Below are positions 24,533-34,156 of a DNA stretch of 64,000 nt, piece by piece (position 1 is the stretch's first letter; each line of letters begins with the position of its first letter). Origin of the DNA: Methylacidiphilum infernorum V4 (GTDB taxonomy: Bacteria; Verrucomicrobiota; Verrucomicrobiia; Methylacidiphilales; Methylacidiphilaceae). Under the pieces are notes generated by a model, which saw nothing but the letters and a program-made list of their open reading frames with translations, was not told where the DNA came from and searched no databases. Location of the stretch: contig NC_010794.1 of the NCBI RefSeq assembly GCF_000019665.1, positions 1,240,001 to 1,304,000 on the forward strand, in the 5' to 3' direction. The position numbers and the translations under genes were made by a program.

Positions 24533-25384
24533 ATGAATATGCCGTACTGGTCGAATGAACAGGGCGGCGAACCCCTGTTTTGGGTTAAAAATAGACCGGT
24601 TTATTTAACCGGCCTTCTTATCATTATTCATTGTTGTACCTTTATAATTGGGGTTTTAGCTGCCGCTTTTGATTTTTCTCCTTGGTTTGTTGAACTCTCT
24701 TTCAATACTCGATCAGTTCTTCTCCACACCAAGGTCTGGCAGCTCTTAACCTATCCCTGGGTGCATACGCCTTCGTTGGCATTTGCCTTGGATATGCTTG
24801 TCCTTTACTGGTTTGGTCATGACGTGGAACATGTTCTTGGGAGAACCAAGTACCTTCTCCTTTATTTTTCCCTGATCTTCCTTCCTGCTGTTTTGTCATT
24901 AAGCATTACGGCCATCGATCCCACCTTAACCGGTATCATGAATGGATCGGATTTAATCCATTTTTCACTTTTCATCGCTTTCAGTTGCTTGTTTCCTTCA
25001 TCAGAACTCTTTTTAGGGATTCAATCAAAATGGGTGGCCATCATTTTCCTTGCCCTCTTTTCTTTAATCGATATCGCTTCTAAATCCTGGATGCATTTAT
25101 TCTGGTTCTGGTGTTCAGTGGCTATTGCGGCTTACTCTATTTATGGAAGAAAAGTTTTTCATTTTCTTTCCCCCCTCAAAACGAAGATAGCTGCTCGCAA
25201 GATACAAAAACCCAAGGATCAAGAATCCAGCCCGTTATACAAGAAAAAAACTGACGGGGATGAAACGATAGATGCGATCTTGGACAAAATAGCGAAAAAG
25301 GGGATGGGCAGTTTAACCAAGTCCGAACGTGCTGCCTTGGAAAGAGCCAGGATCGCCCTGTTAAAAAAAGACCAGAAAAAATGA
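24533..25384 (+). CDS. Rhomboid-family membrane protein, probably protease-inactive
   Basis: A 283-residue integral membrane protein with about six hydrophobic segments in the first 205 residues, in the rhomboid layout (TYPWVHTPSLAFALDMLVLYWFG). The C-terminal tail, TIDAILDKIAKKGMGSLTKSERAALERA, is the soluble helical domain often attached to bacterial rhomboids. The catalytic Ser motif GxSGA is replaced by GIMNGSD, aligning Asn with the Ser. A His is kept in the last helix (SWMHLFWF). A pseudoprotease or chaperone-like role is therefore more likely than proteolysis. It converges on glpX with 22 bases between the ends. Confidence 0.75.
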   Translation: MNMPYWSNEQGGEPLFWVKNRPVYLTGLLIIIHCCTFIIGVLAAAFDFSPWFVELSFNTRSVLLHTKVWQLLTYPWVHTPSLAFALDMLVLYWFGHDVEHVLGRTKYLLLYFSLIFLPAVLSLSITAIDPTLTGIMNGSDLIHFSLFIAFSCLFPSSELFLGIQSKWVAIIFLALFSLIDIASKSWMHLFWFWCSVAIAAYSIYGRKVFHFLSPLKTKIAARKIQKPKDQESSPLYKKKTDGDETIDAILDKIAKKGMGSLTKSERAALERARIALLKKDQKK

Positions 25385-25406
25385 AATACCTTAGAGAAAA
25401 TCGCCT

Positions 25407-26510
25407 TCAAAGAAAGGCTTCGGATTTAGGCATACTTACGAACTTTTCTCCTTTTTCACTGCGCAAACGGATGGTTTTATAGTTAAGGTTGTGATAAGTT
25501 TCTATTTTTCTAATCGTTCTGTTTTTTGCCCTCATCAAAAGAGATGTTGTAATGGCATACTTGTCGGTAAATCGGACCCCGGGGATTCCCGGGCAATCCG
25601 TAATCGCCGTTGCACAGAAAATGATGTTCCCTCCTTTGGCCAGATCATCGGTATAAAAAATCTGATCCAACCGATCCCCCCATCCCTGCTCAACCAAATA
25701 TTGCCTTTCTCTTTCATCCTTAGGCCACAACCGGATTTGAATTTCTCCCCCCAAGCATTTAATCGCTGCTGCGGCTAAAACCGCTTCAGGAGCTCCTCCA
25801 ATACCAATATAAACATCAATGCTCCCGCCCGGAAGGGAAGGCAGCATGGCGGCCGTAACATCTCCATCCCCAATCAATCGCAAGGCGCATCCCATCGATC
25901 GGATTTCTGCAATAAGCCGTTCATGCCTAGGCCTGTCCAAGACACATACCACCAGGTCGGTCAATCTTTTTCTAAGCCCCCTGGCGATTATGGGAAGAAG
26001 TTCATCTACTGGACTTGTCAACTTCAGGCAATCCACCCCCAAAGACCGAATGTAATTTTTGACTTGTGGTCCATAAGCAAGCTTCATGACATAAAAACAG
26101 GGAATATCTAGAAGGGCACATTCCACGCCCGGTTCGGGAGAAGCCGCAGCTATTACAGAGAGCGAGCTGCCCGTTCCCTTGGATACGTTGGTCGTCCCAT
26201 CTATGGGATCTACGGCTATATCATATAAGGGAGCCTGAGGAGTCCACTTTCCCAGTTTTTCGCCTTTAAAAATGCCGGGAGCTTGATCTTTAAGCCCTTC
26301 TCCAATAACAACTTCTCCCCTAATATCCATAAGATCAAACATACCCCGGATAGCATCTGAAGCAGCAGCATCGGCTTTTTCTTTGTCTCCACGGCCTAAC
26401 CACCGATAAACAGTTAAGGCGGCTCCTTCCGTCGCACGAACAAAATCAAACTGGATTATCCTTTCGATATCCGGGTAATTTTCTACTTGGTTGCTTGCCA
26501 TGGTTTTCAT
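25407..26510 (-). CDS. glpX: Fructose-1,6-bisphosphatase, class II (GlpX)
   Basis: Hydrolyses fructose 1,6-bisphosphate, and in some bacteria also sedoheptulose 1,7-bisphosphate, in gluconeogenesis and the Calvin cycle. The 367-residue protein carries the class II signatures: DAAASDAIRGMFD, GEVVIGEGLKDQAP, the metal-binding AVDPIDGTTN and the later GIGGAPEAVLAAAA. The GT-rich segment SKGTGSSLSV follows the metal site. The enzyme fits a Calvin-cycle autotroph, although no other Calvin gene lies in the window. The second Met (26501) is an alternative start. tRNA-Pro lies just upstream on the same strand. Confidence 0.95.
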   Translation of the reverse strand: MKTMASNQVENYPDIERIIQFDFVRATEGAALTVYRWLGRGDKEKADAAASDAIRGMFDLMDIRGEVVIGEGLKDQAPGIFKGEKLGKWTPQAPLYDIAVDPIDGTTNVSKGTGSSLSVIAAASPEPGVECALLDIPCFYVMKLAYGPQVKNYIRSLGVDCLKLTSPVDELLPIIARGLRKRLTDLVVCVLDRPRHERLIAEIRSMGCALRLIGDGDVTAAMLPSLPGGSIDVYIGIGGAPEAVLAAAAIKCLGGEIQIRLWPKDERERQYLVEQGWGDRLDQIFYTDDLAKGGNIIFCATAITDCPGIPGVRFTDKYAITTSLLMRAKNRTIRKIETYHNLNYKTIRLRSEKGEKFVSMPKSEAFL

Positions 26511-26628
26511 AGCTTAATGAAGAGAGAGTTTTGGCTTTTTCCAAACAATAAAATTAAGGGAATTATTAAAAACAATAAATAAAAGATATTGAAGTGGGAA
26601 AGAAATAAAACGAAAAAAAACAAAATAA

Positions 26629-26702
<74 letters not shown>

Positions 26703-26791
26703 TTTCTTCTTTTTTAACTACAAAAAGTATTCAATGACTAACAAATCCGATTTGCACTCGCAATGTCAATTATAATTTATTTCCTTGCTTT

Positions 26792-27406
26792 ATGATCAAG
26801 AAAACAACTTCATTTCGTCTGGCCATATTTGGAGGCAGTTTTGATCCCATCCATTATGGGCATCTCATTTGCGCAATGGATTGCCTGGAGCAAATTTCTT
26901 TAAACAAAATTATCTTCATGCCCTGTTCCCGCTCACCGTTTAAGAAACAAAATCCGGTTGCCTCGGCCCTGCAGCGCCTGGAAATGATCCAGTTGGCCAT
27001 AAAACCTTTTAAAAACTTCGAGGTTTCTTCCTTTGAGGTGCAAAGTCCAGCCCCTTCCTATTCTATCAGAACGGTACAAGAATTCCATAAGCTTTATCCC
27101 CATGCCGAGCTTTTCTGGATTATCGGCTCCGATCAAGTTCCCGGTCTGCCTCGTTGGAAAGATTATGCCGAACTGATCCAAATCGTTAAATTCATCGTTG
27201 TATCAAGGTCTAATTATTATCCTTATGAAAAAAGAGATTATCTTGTTCCCTTGCCTAAAATCCGCTACGTGGATATATCTTCGACGGAAATTCGTGAAAG
27301 AGTTAAAAAAGAGTTGCCGATTTTCCATCTTTTGCCTCAAGCCGTTTTCCAATATATTAAAGAAAATTCGATTTATATCCCTAACAGAACAGTTCATGAA
27401 AAGTAG
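26792..27406 (+). CDS. nadD: Nicotinate-nucleotide adenylyltransferase
   Basis: Joins nicotinate mononucleotide and ATP to make deamido-NAD, late in NAD synthesis. The 204-residue product has the nucleotidyltransferase signature FGGSFDPIHYGHL near residues 13-25, the substrate segment FMPCSRSPFKK, FWIIGSDQ, and the C-terminal ISSTEIRERVKK motif (ISSTxIR) that binds the triphosphate. All key elements are present. It is followed by rsfS on the same strand, a neighbour pairing seen in very many bacteria. Confidence 0.95.
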   Translation: MIKKTTSFRLAIFGGSFDPIHYGHLICAMDCLEQISLNKIIFMPCSRSPFKKQNPVASALQRLEMIQLAIKPFKNFEVSSFEVQSPAPSYSIRTVQEFHKLYPHAELFWIIGSDQVPGLPRWKDYAELIQIVKFIVVSRSNYYPYEKRDYLVPLPKIRYVDISSTEIRERVKKELPIFHLLPQAVFQYIKENSIYIPNRTVHEK

Positions 27407-27511
27407 GCCGGAGGACTTGACTCAAGCTTTTCAAGCCCTTTTGCACAGGCTTCCGTTTCCCGTCTTCTTTTCAATATACAGAAGCTCAACAGCCGACAAT
27501 AAGTCCATTTC

Positions 27512-27958
27512 ATGAGTTCAAGAAAAACATCCTCTAAAAACAAGAAGGCTATGAATATTCTAACCCAAAAAGTAAACATCTCTTTATCCCCAAGCCCGGC
27601 TTCCCCTGATTCTCCAACTGAAGAGGAAGCTCTTTTGCTTGCACAAAGCTGTAAGAAAGTCATCCTCGAAAAGAAAGGGATCTCTCCGATTATCTTGGAT
27701 TTAAGGAAAATATCTTCATTTGTTGATTTCTTTGTCGTTTGTACGGCCACCTCCGAGCCTCACTTGAAAGCTCTAGCCTTTGGATTAGAGCAAAAAATCC
27801 GTGAAGAGTTTAATCTCCATCCTCTTCACATAGAAGGCTCTCCCAAAAGCCACTGGGTAATTATCGATTATGGACCCGTCCTGGTGCATGTATTTATGGA
27901 AGAAGAAAGGGCCTTTTATGAATTGGAAAAACTCTGGGGTGATGCTCCCGTACTCTAA
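27512..27958 (+). CDS. rsfS: Ribosomal silencing factor RsfS
   Basis: Binds ribosomal protein uL14 and blocks subunit joining when nutrients are short. The DUF143/Iojap domain occupies residues about 35-145, with ILDLRKISSFVDFFVVCTA, HIEGSPKSHWVIIDYG and the acidic DYGPVLVHVFMEEER strand. A Ser/Lys-rich tail of about 30 residues precedes it, longer than in short homologues; part of it could be outside the true start, for example if translation begins at a later Met near 27551. It follows nadD by about 105 bases. Confidence 0.92.
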   Translation: MSSRKTSSKNKKAMNILTQKVNISLSPSPASPDSPTEEEALLLAQSCKKVILEKKGISPIILDLRKISSFVDFFVVCTATSEPHLKALAFGLEQKIREEFNLHPLHIEGSPKSHWVIIDYGPVLVHVFMEEERAFYELEKLWGDAPVL

Positions 27959-27990
27959 CCTTAAACTCTAAGCCAACGAGGCCCGGTCCC

Positions 27991-29022
27991 TTGGTTGCAA
28001 TCCCTAATCCAAAAGCCTCTTCAAAAAAATTTAAACTCGCCTTTTTTATTCTTTGCCTTCTTCTCTTCACCGGTGCTTTAGGCTACCGCTTCATTGAAAA
28101 AATTTCTCTTCTAGATTCCATCTACATGACCGTTATTACCTTAAGCACCGTCGGATACAAAGAGGTTGTCCCCCTTTCAATCCCTGGAAAAATATTTACC
28201 ATTTTTCTTATTGTCAGCGGGGTGAGCCTCGCCGGATATTCGGCTTCTACGGCCTTGGCCTACTTTTCTTCCGGAGAGTGGAAAGAAGATATTGAAAGGA
28301 AGCGGAGAGACAAAATGATTCGAAAATTAACAAACCATTATATCGTTTGCGGTTATGGCCGCACGGGAAGGTATGTTGTAGAAGAACTCAAAGCCGAAGG
28401 GAAAAGCTACGTGATCATTGACACCGATCCGGAAAAAATATCTCATCTTAGCGCAAGGGGAGAACTGGCTATTTTAGGAAGCGGTTCCGATGAAGAGGTT
28501 TTAATCGAGGCCAAGATCAAGGAAGCCAAGGGCGTGGCTGCCGTAACCTCCATCGATAATGAAAATATTTTAATCGTGTTGACCGCAAGATTTCTCAATC
28601 CTTCTATCCTTATCGTGTCAAGAGCTTCTTCAAAGAATTTTGAGCAAAAGTTAATAAAAGCGGGAGCAAACCACGTTCTTTTACCCCAAAAAGTGGCGGC
28701 TTGGAGAATTACTTCGATGCTAATCCGTCCGGAAGTCGCTGATTTTTTCTGTGAAGTAGCCAATGTAGAAGGCAACGAACTTGTTGTTGAACAGATCCTT
28801 GTTTCCCCTTCTTCCTCCCTCGTAGGTCAAACTCTTGCCCAGTCCCAACTCCATAGTAACCTTAATGTAACCATTTTGGCCTGCAAATCGCCAGACGGGA
28901 CATGGATGCATGCTGTTGGAGGAAAAACTACCCTTTGTGCAGGAATGACCTTGATTGCTCTCGGAAGTCGAGAAAACTTGCATAAGCTTTTAAAAATAGC
29001 CAATCCCGGCTCATTTTCCTAA
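27991..29022 (+). CDS. Two-helix potassium channel with RCK (TrkA-N/TrkA-C) domains
   Basis: A Kch/MthK-like channel subunit of 343 residues. Two membrane helices flank a pore loop with the selectivity filter LSTVGYKEV near residues 47-56. A cytoplasmic TrkA-N domain follows with the Rossmann signature YIVCGYGRTGRYVVEEL (about 120) and an acidic strand end VIIDTDPEK. A TrkA-C domain occupies the last roughly 80 residues. It should pass K+ across the inner membrane under ligand control. The only available start is TTG, since the next in-frame Met lies in the pore region. Upstream is rsfS, with a 32-base gap. Confidence 0.9.
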   Translation: MVAIPNPKASSKKFKLAFFILCLLLFTGALGYRFIEKISLLDSIYMTVITLSTVGYKEVVPLSIPGKIFTIFLIVSGVSLAGYSASTALAYFSSGEWKEDIERKRRDKMIRKLTNHYIVCGYGRTGRYVVEELKAEGKSYVIIDTDPEKISHLSARGELAILGSGSDEEVLIEAKIKEAKGVAAVTSIDNENILIVLTARFLNPSILIVSRASSKNFEQKLIKAGANHVLLPQKVAAWRITSMLIRPEVADFFCEVANVEGNELVVEQILVSPSSSLVGQTLAQSQLHSNLNVTILACKSPDGTWMHAVGGKTTLCAGMTLIALGSRENLHKLLKIANPGSFS

Positions 29023-29214
29023 AAAAGTGTACAAAGAGAAAAAAAAAATTAAAAATATTAATTAATTTTAAGTTTCATCCTCTTTTCCAAGTCCGGGAGA
29101 TCAAAAAAAATATTTCTTATGATTTTCTTTCTTCATCGTATCGTTAAGCTTTAATTCCCATTTAGAATTTTGGAAAATGAAGAAAAAAGATTAACCTTAA
29201 AAAAATTGAATTTT

Positions 29215-30153
29215 ATGAAAACTGCGGTTGTTACAGGAGCAGCGGGGTTCCTTGGTAGCCATTTGGTCGATAAACTTCTTGCTTCGGATTATCGTGTCAT
29301 TGGCTTAGACAACCTTATTACCGGCAGCTTGGCCAACCTTGAACACCTCAAGCACGACTCAAGATTCGAATTAATTATTCAAGATGTAACCGAATATCTC
29401 GACATTCCCGGGAAAGTGGACATTGTCTTTCATTTTGCTTCTCCGGCGAGTCCCATCGATTATTTGGAGTTGCCCATCCAGACATTAAAAGTCGGCTCCC
29501 TGGGAACTTACCGGGCTTTAGGAATGGCCAAGGTCAAAAACAGCTCCTTTTGTTTAGCTTCCACCTCCGAATGTTACGGAGATCCCCTGGTGCATCCTCA
29601 AACTGAAGACTATTGGGGAAATGTCAATCCTATTGGACCTAGGGGAGTTTACGACGAAGCCAAGAGATTTGCCGAGGCCTTGACGATGGCCTACCATCGC
29701 GTTCACAGAATTCCCACCTATATCGTGAGAATTTTCAACACTTTTGGTCCACGGATGAGATTAAGGGATGGACGGGTGGTTCCCACCTTCATATCCCAAG
29801 CACTTGAAGGAAAACCCCTGACCGTTTTCGGCAATGGCTCTCAAACACGCAGTTTCTGTTATGTTTCTGATTTAATTGATGGCGTATATGCCCTTGCCCA
29901 TTCGGATTACCATGAGCCGGTAAATTTAGGAAATCCCAAGGAAATGACTATTCTTGAATTTGCAAAAACCATATGCAGGTTAACAGGAGTTCCAGAAAAC
30001 ATTATTTTTGAACCCCTCCCCGTTGACGATCCCAAGCAAAGAAAACCCGATATCACCCGAGCAATGAGAATTTTAGGGTGGAAACCCTGTGTCGATACAG
30101 AAGAAGGGCTAAAAATAACCATCCAGTGGTTTAAAGAAAGATTAAAAAAATAA
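29215..30153 (+). CDS. NAD-dependent sugar epimerase/decarboxylase (UDP-glucuronate decarboxylase type)
   Basis: A 312-residue short-chain dehydrogenase of the extended type. The NAD site is [12 protein letters not shown] near the start, and the catalytic pair is in YDEAKR after the Ser/Thr of [11 protein letters not shown]. The segments [16 protein letters not shown] and [16 protein letters not shown] are hallmarks of UDP-xylose synthases, which make UDP-xylose from UDP-glucuronate for envelope polysaccharide. A related 4-epimerase cannot be fully excluded. The ATG at 29215 is chosen over the upstream TTG at 29170 because the conserved fold begins there. Confidence 0.88.
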   Translation: MKTAVVTGAAGFLGSHLVDKLLASDYRVIGLDNLITGSLANLEHLKHDSRFELIIQDVTEYLDIPGKVDIVFHFASPASPIDYLELPIQTLKVGSLGTYRALGMAKVKNSSFCLASTSECYGDPLVHPQTEDYWGNVNPIGPRGVYDEAKRFAEALTMAYHRVHRIPTYIVRIFNTFGPRMRLRDGRVVPTFISQALEGKPLTVFGNGSQTRSFCYVSDLIDGVYALAHSDYHEPVNLGNPKEMTILEFAKTICRLTGVPENIIFEPLPVDDPKQRKPDITRAMRILGWKPCVDTEEGLKITIQWFKERLKK

Positions 30154-30190
30154 ATATCCTCTTCCTTTTAATATTCAAAGGTAATTGTTT

Positions 30191-31246
30191 ATGCTCTGGC
30201 TTGGAATCGAGTCTTCTTGCGATGAAACAGCTATCGCTCTTGTCAAGACCATTGCCGGCAAAAATGTGGTCATGGCCGACCGATGTATTACTCAAGCCCC
30301 CCTTCATAAGCCTTTCGGTGGCATAGTCCCCGAATATGCTGTCAGGGAGCATTCTAAAAACCTCCCCCTGCTTCTCCAAAGCATGATCAGGAGCAAAAGC
30401 TTAAATCTTAAAGAGGTGCAAGCCATAGCCGTAACTGAAGGCCCCGGGCTGATGGCTTCTCTACTTGTAGGCAATGCGTTTGCAAGGGGACTTGCTCTAG
30501 GGCTTGGAATACCGGTCTTTGGAGTAAACCACTTGGAGGGGCATCTCTTTTCCCCTTTTATCGGAAGAGAAGAAAAGCTAAAATTTCCTTTTCTTGGCCT
30601 CGTTGTGAGCGGCGGTCATACTCTCTTAGCACGGGTGGAAGGCCCAAGACAATACAGCATGATCGGTTCAACCATAGACGACGCTGCAGGTGAAGCGTTC
30701 GACAAAGTAGCTCGCCTTCTGGGGTTAAGCTATCCTGGAGGCCCGGAAATTGAAAAACAGGCTGAGCGGGGCAATCCCCATTCCCATAACTTCCCCATAA
30801 GTTTAATTGAAAAAAATAATTATAATTTTAGCTTTAGCGGTTTGAAAACGGCCGTTAAATATTTTTTAGAAAAAAACAAAGAGAGCCTCTCCAAAAATAA
30901 AGAATTTTTGGCTGATGTTTGTGCTTCTTTCCAAGAATCTGTCGCAAGGGTCATTCAAGAAAAAACGATCGCTGCAGCCAAGAGCTTTTCTCTCTCTCTC
31001 ATTGCCGCATCGGGAGGAGTCCTTGCCAACAAAAGAATCCGAGAACTTTTAGAAAAGAAAGCCCTTGAAGAAGGAATAGAAGTTCTTTTTGCCAAGCGAC
31101 AGTTTTGCACGGATAATGCCGTGATGATTGCTTTTGCAGGAGCCTTATTTTATGCTTTGGGATTGCCGATAACGAAAAGTTTTGAACTGAACCCAAACTT
31201 TTCATTGTCCGATTTCAAAACCCAGGCAAATATAAACAGATTTTGA
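30191..31246 (+). CDS. tsaD: tRNA N6-adenosine threonylcarbamoyltransferase TsaD
   Basis: Transfers the threonylcarbamoyl group to A37 of ANN-reading tRNAs. The 351-residue protein has the ASKHA ATPase features: LGIESSCDETAIA at the N-terminus, the metal-binding HxxxH in NHLEGHLFSP, VVSGGHTLL, DDAAGEAFDKVARLLG, and SGGVLANKRIRE near the end. Length and motif order are those of bacterial TsaD. The frame has a TTG two codons earlier, but the ATG at 30191 is preferred. TsaB/C/E are not in the window. Confidence 0.95.
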   Translation: MLWLGIESSCDETAIALVKTIAGKNVVMADRCITQAPLHKPFGGIVPEYAVREHSKNLPLLLQSMIRSKSLNLKEVQAIAVTEGPGLMASLLVGNAFARGLALGLGIPVFGVNHLEGHLFSPFIGREEKLKFPFLGLVVSGGHTLLARVEGPRQYSMIGSTIDDAAGEAFDKVARLLGLSYPGGPEIEKQAERGNPHSHNFPISLIEKNNYNFSFSGLKTAVKYFLEKNKESLSKNKEFLADVCASFQESVARVIQEKTIAAAKSFSLSLIAASGGVLANKRIRELLEKKALEEGIEVLFAKRQFCTDNAVMIAFAGALFYALGLPITKSFELNPNFSLSDFKTQANINRF

Positions 31247-31315
31247 CAGGACAAAATAACAAAAAAATAGTAATAATCATAAAACTTTTAAGAAATTCAA
31301 CGATACAGAAAGTCT

Positions 31316-32485
31316 ATGGCACAAGAACTCAGTTATGTTATCATCAATCCTTATACACTCTATAAATCAAGAACCGGAGTCATTCTTTCAAGACTCCTTT
31401 CCCAAAGTTCTCTTGAACTGGCGGCTGCAGCGATGTATTCCCCAAGCGCGGATCTCGTTATCGAGTATTCTAAAATGATTGTTACGGAAAACGATCCTCA
31501 AGACAGGCAAATCCAAGAATTGATTCGGGACTATGTTCTTGAAAATTATATGCCTAATCCGTTGACCGGAGAACGCCAACGAGTCATGGTCCTGCTTTTC
31601 AAGGGAGAAAATGCCGTGACCAAGACAAGGGAAGTCGTAGGCAACATTAGCCACCGCAGCAAAGGAGGAGAAACGATCCGAGACACTTTTGGCGACCTTA
31701 TTTTCAACCGGGATGGTTCGGTAAAATATTTTGAACCGGCTGTTCTCGCCCCTCCCTCAGTAGAAGAAGCTAAAGCTAAGCTCCTCCTTTGGAAAAAATA
31801 CTTCGATCGGGACTCAGGCATTCTCTCCCCTATTCTTCCTACTTATAATCAACCCGGCCATCAAAGAGCGGTGGTTATTTTAAAACCCGACAACTTTCGC
31901 TTTCCCAGCGGAAGACCGGGATACGTAATCGACATGTTTTCTCGGACGGAGCTGGCGATTTCGGCCATCAAGGTCCATCACATGAGTGTCGCAGAAGCCG
32001 AAGAGTTTTATGCCCCGGTAAGGATAGCACTCCAAGAAAAACTGAAAAAGCCCGCAGCAACCAAGGCCAAGGAACTTCTTGAATCGGCCCTAGGGATTAA
32101 TATCGATTCAGCTCGAGAAGAAGAACTGGGTAGGCTTGTTGGCCCTCTTTATGCCGAGGGACAATTCAACGCCATAGTTCAATTTATGACCGGGATCGAT
32201 CCCAAAACTTGTTCTCCATTACAGAAAAAAATGCCAGGCAAAGAAAAATGCATTGTGTTAATTTACGAAGGGATCGATGCGGTCAAAAAAGTCCGGGAAG
32301 TACTCGGACCTACAGATCCTGCAAAAGCTCCCCCAGGTTCTATTCGAAGGGAGTTTGGCCAAAGCATCATGATTAATGCCGCTCATGCTTCTGATTCCCC
32401 TGAGAATGCGGAAAGAGAGATAAAAATCTTGAACATGCACCAGAATAATTTTGTCTCGATCATACAAGAAACTTACGGAAGCTAA
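31316..32485 (+). CDS. Tandem nucleoside diphosphate kinase-like protein
   Basis: A 389-residue protein made of two NDK-like halves, against about 140-150 residues for a normal NDK. The second half holds the signature LGPTDPAKAPPGSIRREFG and the active-site segment INAAHASDSPENAEREI, with the phosphorylatable His at about H357. The first half has matching secondary structure (VMVLLFKGENAVTKTREVVG, GGETIRDTFGD), but its equivalent active segment has no His. It probably transfers phosphate among nucleoside di- and triphosphates with one active and one structural half. It is followed after 36 bases by the aminotransferase. The family call is good; activity is inferred from the kept His. Confidence 0.82.
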   Translation: MAQELSYVIINPYTLYKSRTGVILSRLLSQSSLELAAAAMYSPSADLVIEYSKMIVTENDPQDRQIQELIRDYVLENYMPNPLTGERQRVMVLLFKGENAVTKTREVVGNISHRSKGGETIRDTFGDLIFNRDGSVKYFEPAVLAPPSVEEAKAKLLLWKKYFDRDSGILSPILPTYNQPGHQRAVVILKPDNFRFPSGRPGYVIDMFSRTELAISAIKVHHMSVAEAEEFYAPVRIALQEKLKKPAATKAKELLESALGINIDSAREEELGRLVGPLYAEGQFNAIVQFMTGIDPKTCSPLQKKMPGKEKCIVLIYEGIDAVKKVREVLGPTDPAKAPPGSIRREFGQSIMINAAHASDSPENAEREIKILNMHQNNFVSIIQETYGS

Positions 32486-32521
32486 CCCTGAAATTTCAAA
32501 AGAAACAACAAGGAAAACATT

Positions 32522-33685
32522 ATGGAAGTTTCATCTCGAGTCAGAAAGATCAGTCCTTCCCTTACCCTGGCTTTAGACAGTAAAGCCAAAGCCATGGCTC
32601 AAAAAGGAGAAGATGTCGTCAATTTCACCTCTGGAGAACCCGATTTTGATACCCCAGAACACATACGAGCCGCGGCAATGGGTTCCCTCGACGCTAACTT
32701 TACCCGCTATACCCCCTCTTCGGGAATTCCCGAGTTAAAAATGGCCATTTGTGAAAAGTTAAAAAAAGACAACGGCTTAGAATATAGCCCAGAGCAAATT
32801 AACGTGAGTTGCGGGGCCAAGCATGCCTGTATCAATGTTATTTTAGCTACGGTGGATCCGGGCGACGAAGTGATTATTCCCGCCCCTTATTGGGTGAGCT
32901 ATCCTGAAATGGTGAAGATTGCCGGTGCCGAGCCCGTTATTGTCCAAACCACGGCTGAAAATGGGTATAAGATAACTCCCCAACAGTTTGAAGAGGCGAT
33001 GACTCCAAAAACAAAAATGATCATCATCAACACTCCGTCTAATCCTACAGGCAGCGTTTATTCCAGGGAAGAATTAGAAGCCATCGCCCACGTAGCCCTC
33101 GAAGAAGATATTCTTATCCTGTCGGATGAAATTTATGAAAAACTCATCTACGATGATTTGACTCATTACAGTATAGCTTCATTGAGCAAGGAAATTTACA
33201 ACCTTACCTTTACGATCAACGGCTTTAGCAAAACCTATGCCATGACCGGTTGGAGGCTTGGTTATTCGGCCTCTCCTCTTTGGGCAGCCAAACAGATCAT
33301 CTCTTTGCAAAGTCATATGACTTCAAATGCGACTTCATTTGCCCAAAAAGGGGCGCTTGCCGCCTACAAGGGACCACAAGACTGCGTTGTCAGCATGCTT
33401 GAAGAATACAAACAAAGGCGGGAATATATCCTTAAAGTCCTTTCGAACATCGGCAAAATTTCTTACACAACGCCACAAGGCGCTTTTTACATTTACATTA
33501 ACATCGCCCGCACCGGAATGAGTTCTACAGATTTTGCCCAGAAATTACTGGAAGAGGAAAAAGTGGCCGTAGTCCCGGGAATCGCTTTTGGAGATGATCA
33601 ATCTATCCGGCTTTCCTATGCTACGCACATGGAAAGAATTAAAACGGGACTGGAGCGGTTTCGCCGGTTCATAGAAAGGCTATAA
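32522..33685 (+). CDS. Aspartate aminotransferase (class I, subgroup Ib)
   Basis: A PLP enzyme that interconverts aspartate and oxaloacetate with glutamate and 2-oxoglutarate; prephenate is also used by some members. The 387-residue sequence has FTSGEPDFDTPEHI near the N-terminus, GAKHACINVI (phosphate binding), INTPSNPTGSVYS, LSDEIYEKLIYD and the Schiff-base Lys in INGFSKTYAMTGWRLGY, followed by the C-terminal Arg in IRLSYAT that binds the substrate carboxylate. All catalytic residues are present. It is closely spaced after the NDK-like gene, so co-transcription is likely. DAHP synthase elsewhere in the window would fit a link to aromatic synthesis, but that is not shown. Confidence 0.92.
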   Translation: MEVSSRVRKISPSLTLALDSKAKAMAQKGEDVVNFTSGEPDFDTPEHIRAAAMGSLDANFTRYTPSSGIPELKMAICEKLKKDNGLEYSPEQINVSCGAKHACINVILATVDPGDEVIIPAPYWVSYPEMVKIAGAEPVIVQTTAENGYKITPQQFEEAMTPKTKMIIINTPSNPTGSVYSREELEAIAHVALEEDILILSDEIYEKLIYDDLTHYSIASLSKEIYNLTFTINGFSKTYAMTGWRLGYSASPLWAAKQIISLQSHMTSNATSFAQKGALAAYKGPQDCVVSMLEEYKQRREYILKVLSNIGKISYTTPQGAFYIYINIARTGMSSTDFAQKLLEEEKVAVVPGIAFGDDQSIRLSYATHMERIKTGLERFRRFIERL

Positions 33686-33754
33686 AAGAGAGCCTCTTTG
33701 AAAAGTTTTTTCCTCCCTTTAGATTGTCCCCTATAAGTATAGGGATCAATCCTG

Positions 33755-34156
33755 ATGAAAAAAAATTTTGGCGATCATTCGGCCAACGAAAGGACCTTTT
33801 TAGCCTGGATCAGGACAGGAATAGCCATTATGGCATTCGGGTTTCTTGTTGAAAAATTCACCCTTTTCCTTGATTACATCGGTATCGTATTTGAAAAAAA
33901 CCCCCAATCTCATTCCCGGTTCTTTGATCCACTTGTACCCTGGATGGGTTTTATATTCATGGCTCTTGGGGTTATAGCCATCCTGGTTGCCTCTGCACGA
34001 TTCTATTGGAATGCCAAACAGATTGACAGCGAGAGCTTATTCGTAGCCGAAAAAGCTTGGATGAATGTTTTGCTTGGCATTTTAATCGGTTTAGCCGGCC
34101 TTGTTCTTGCTTTTCTAGTAGGCAAAAATATTCTCTTTTCGGCTGAAGCTCCTTAA
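33755..34156 (+). CDS. DUF202/YidH-family membrane protein
   Basis: A 133-residue inner-membrane protein with three hydrophobic helices. The N-terminus holds the DUF202 signature ANERTFLAWIRTGIAIMAFGF, with a charged Arg in the first helix. The function of YidH-like proteins is not established. It has no obvious partner: it follows the aspartate aminotransferase and overlaps the convergent gene by 4 bases. Confidence 0.88.
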   Translation: MKKNFGDHSANERTFLAWIRTGIAIMAFGFLVEKFTLFLDYIGIVFEKNPQSHSRFFDPLVPWMGFIFMALGVIAILVASARFYWNAKQIDSESLFVAEKAWMNVLLGILIGLAGLVLAFLVGKNILFSAEAP

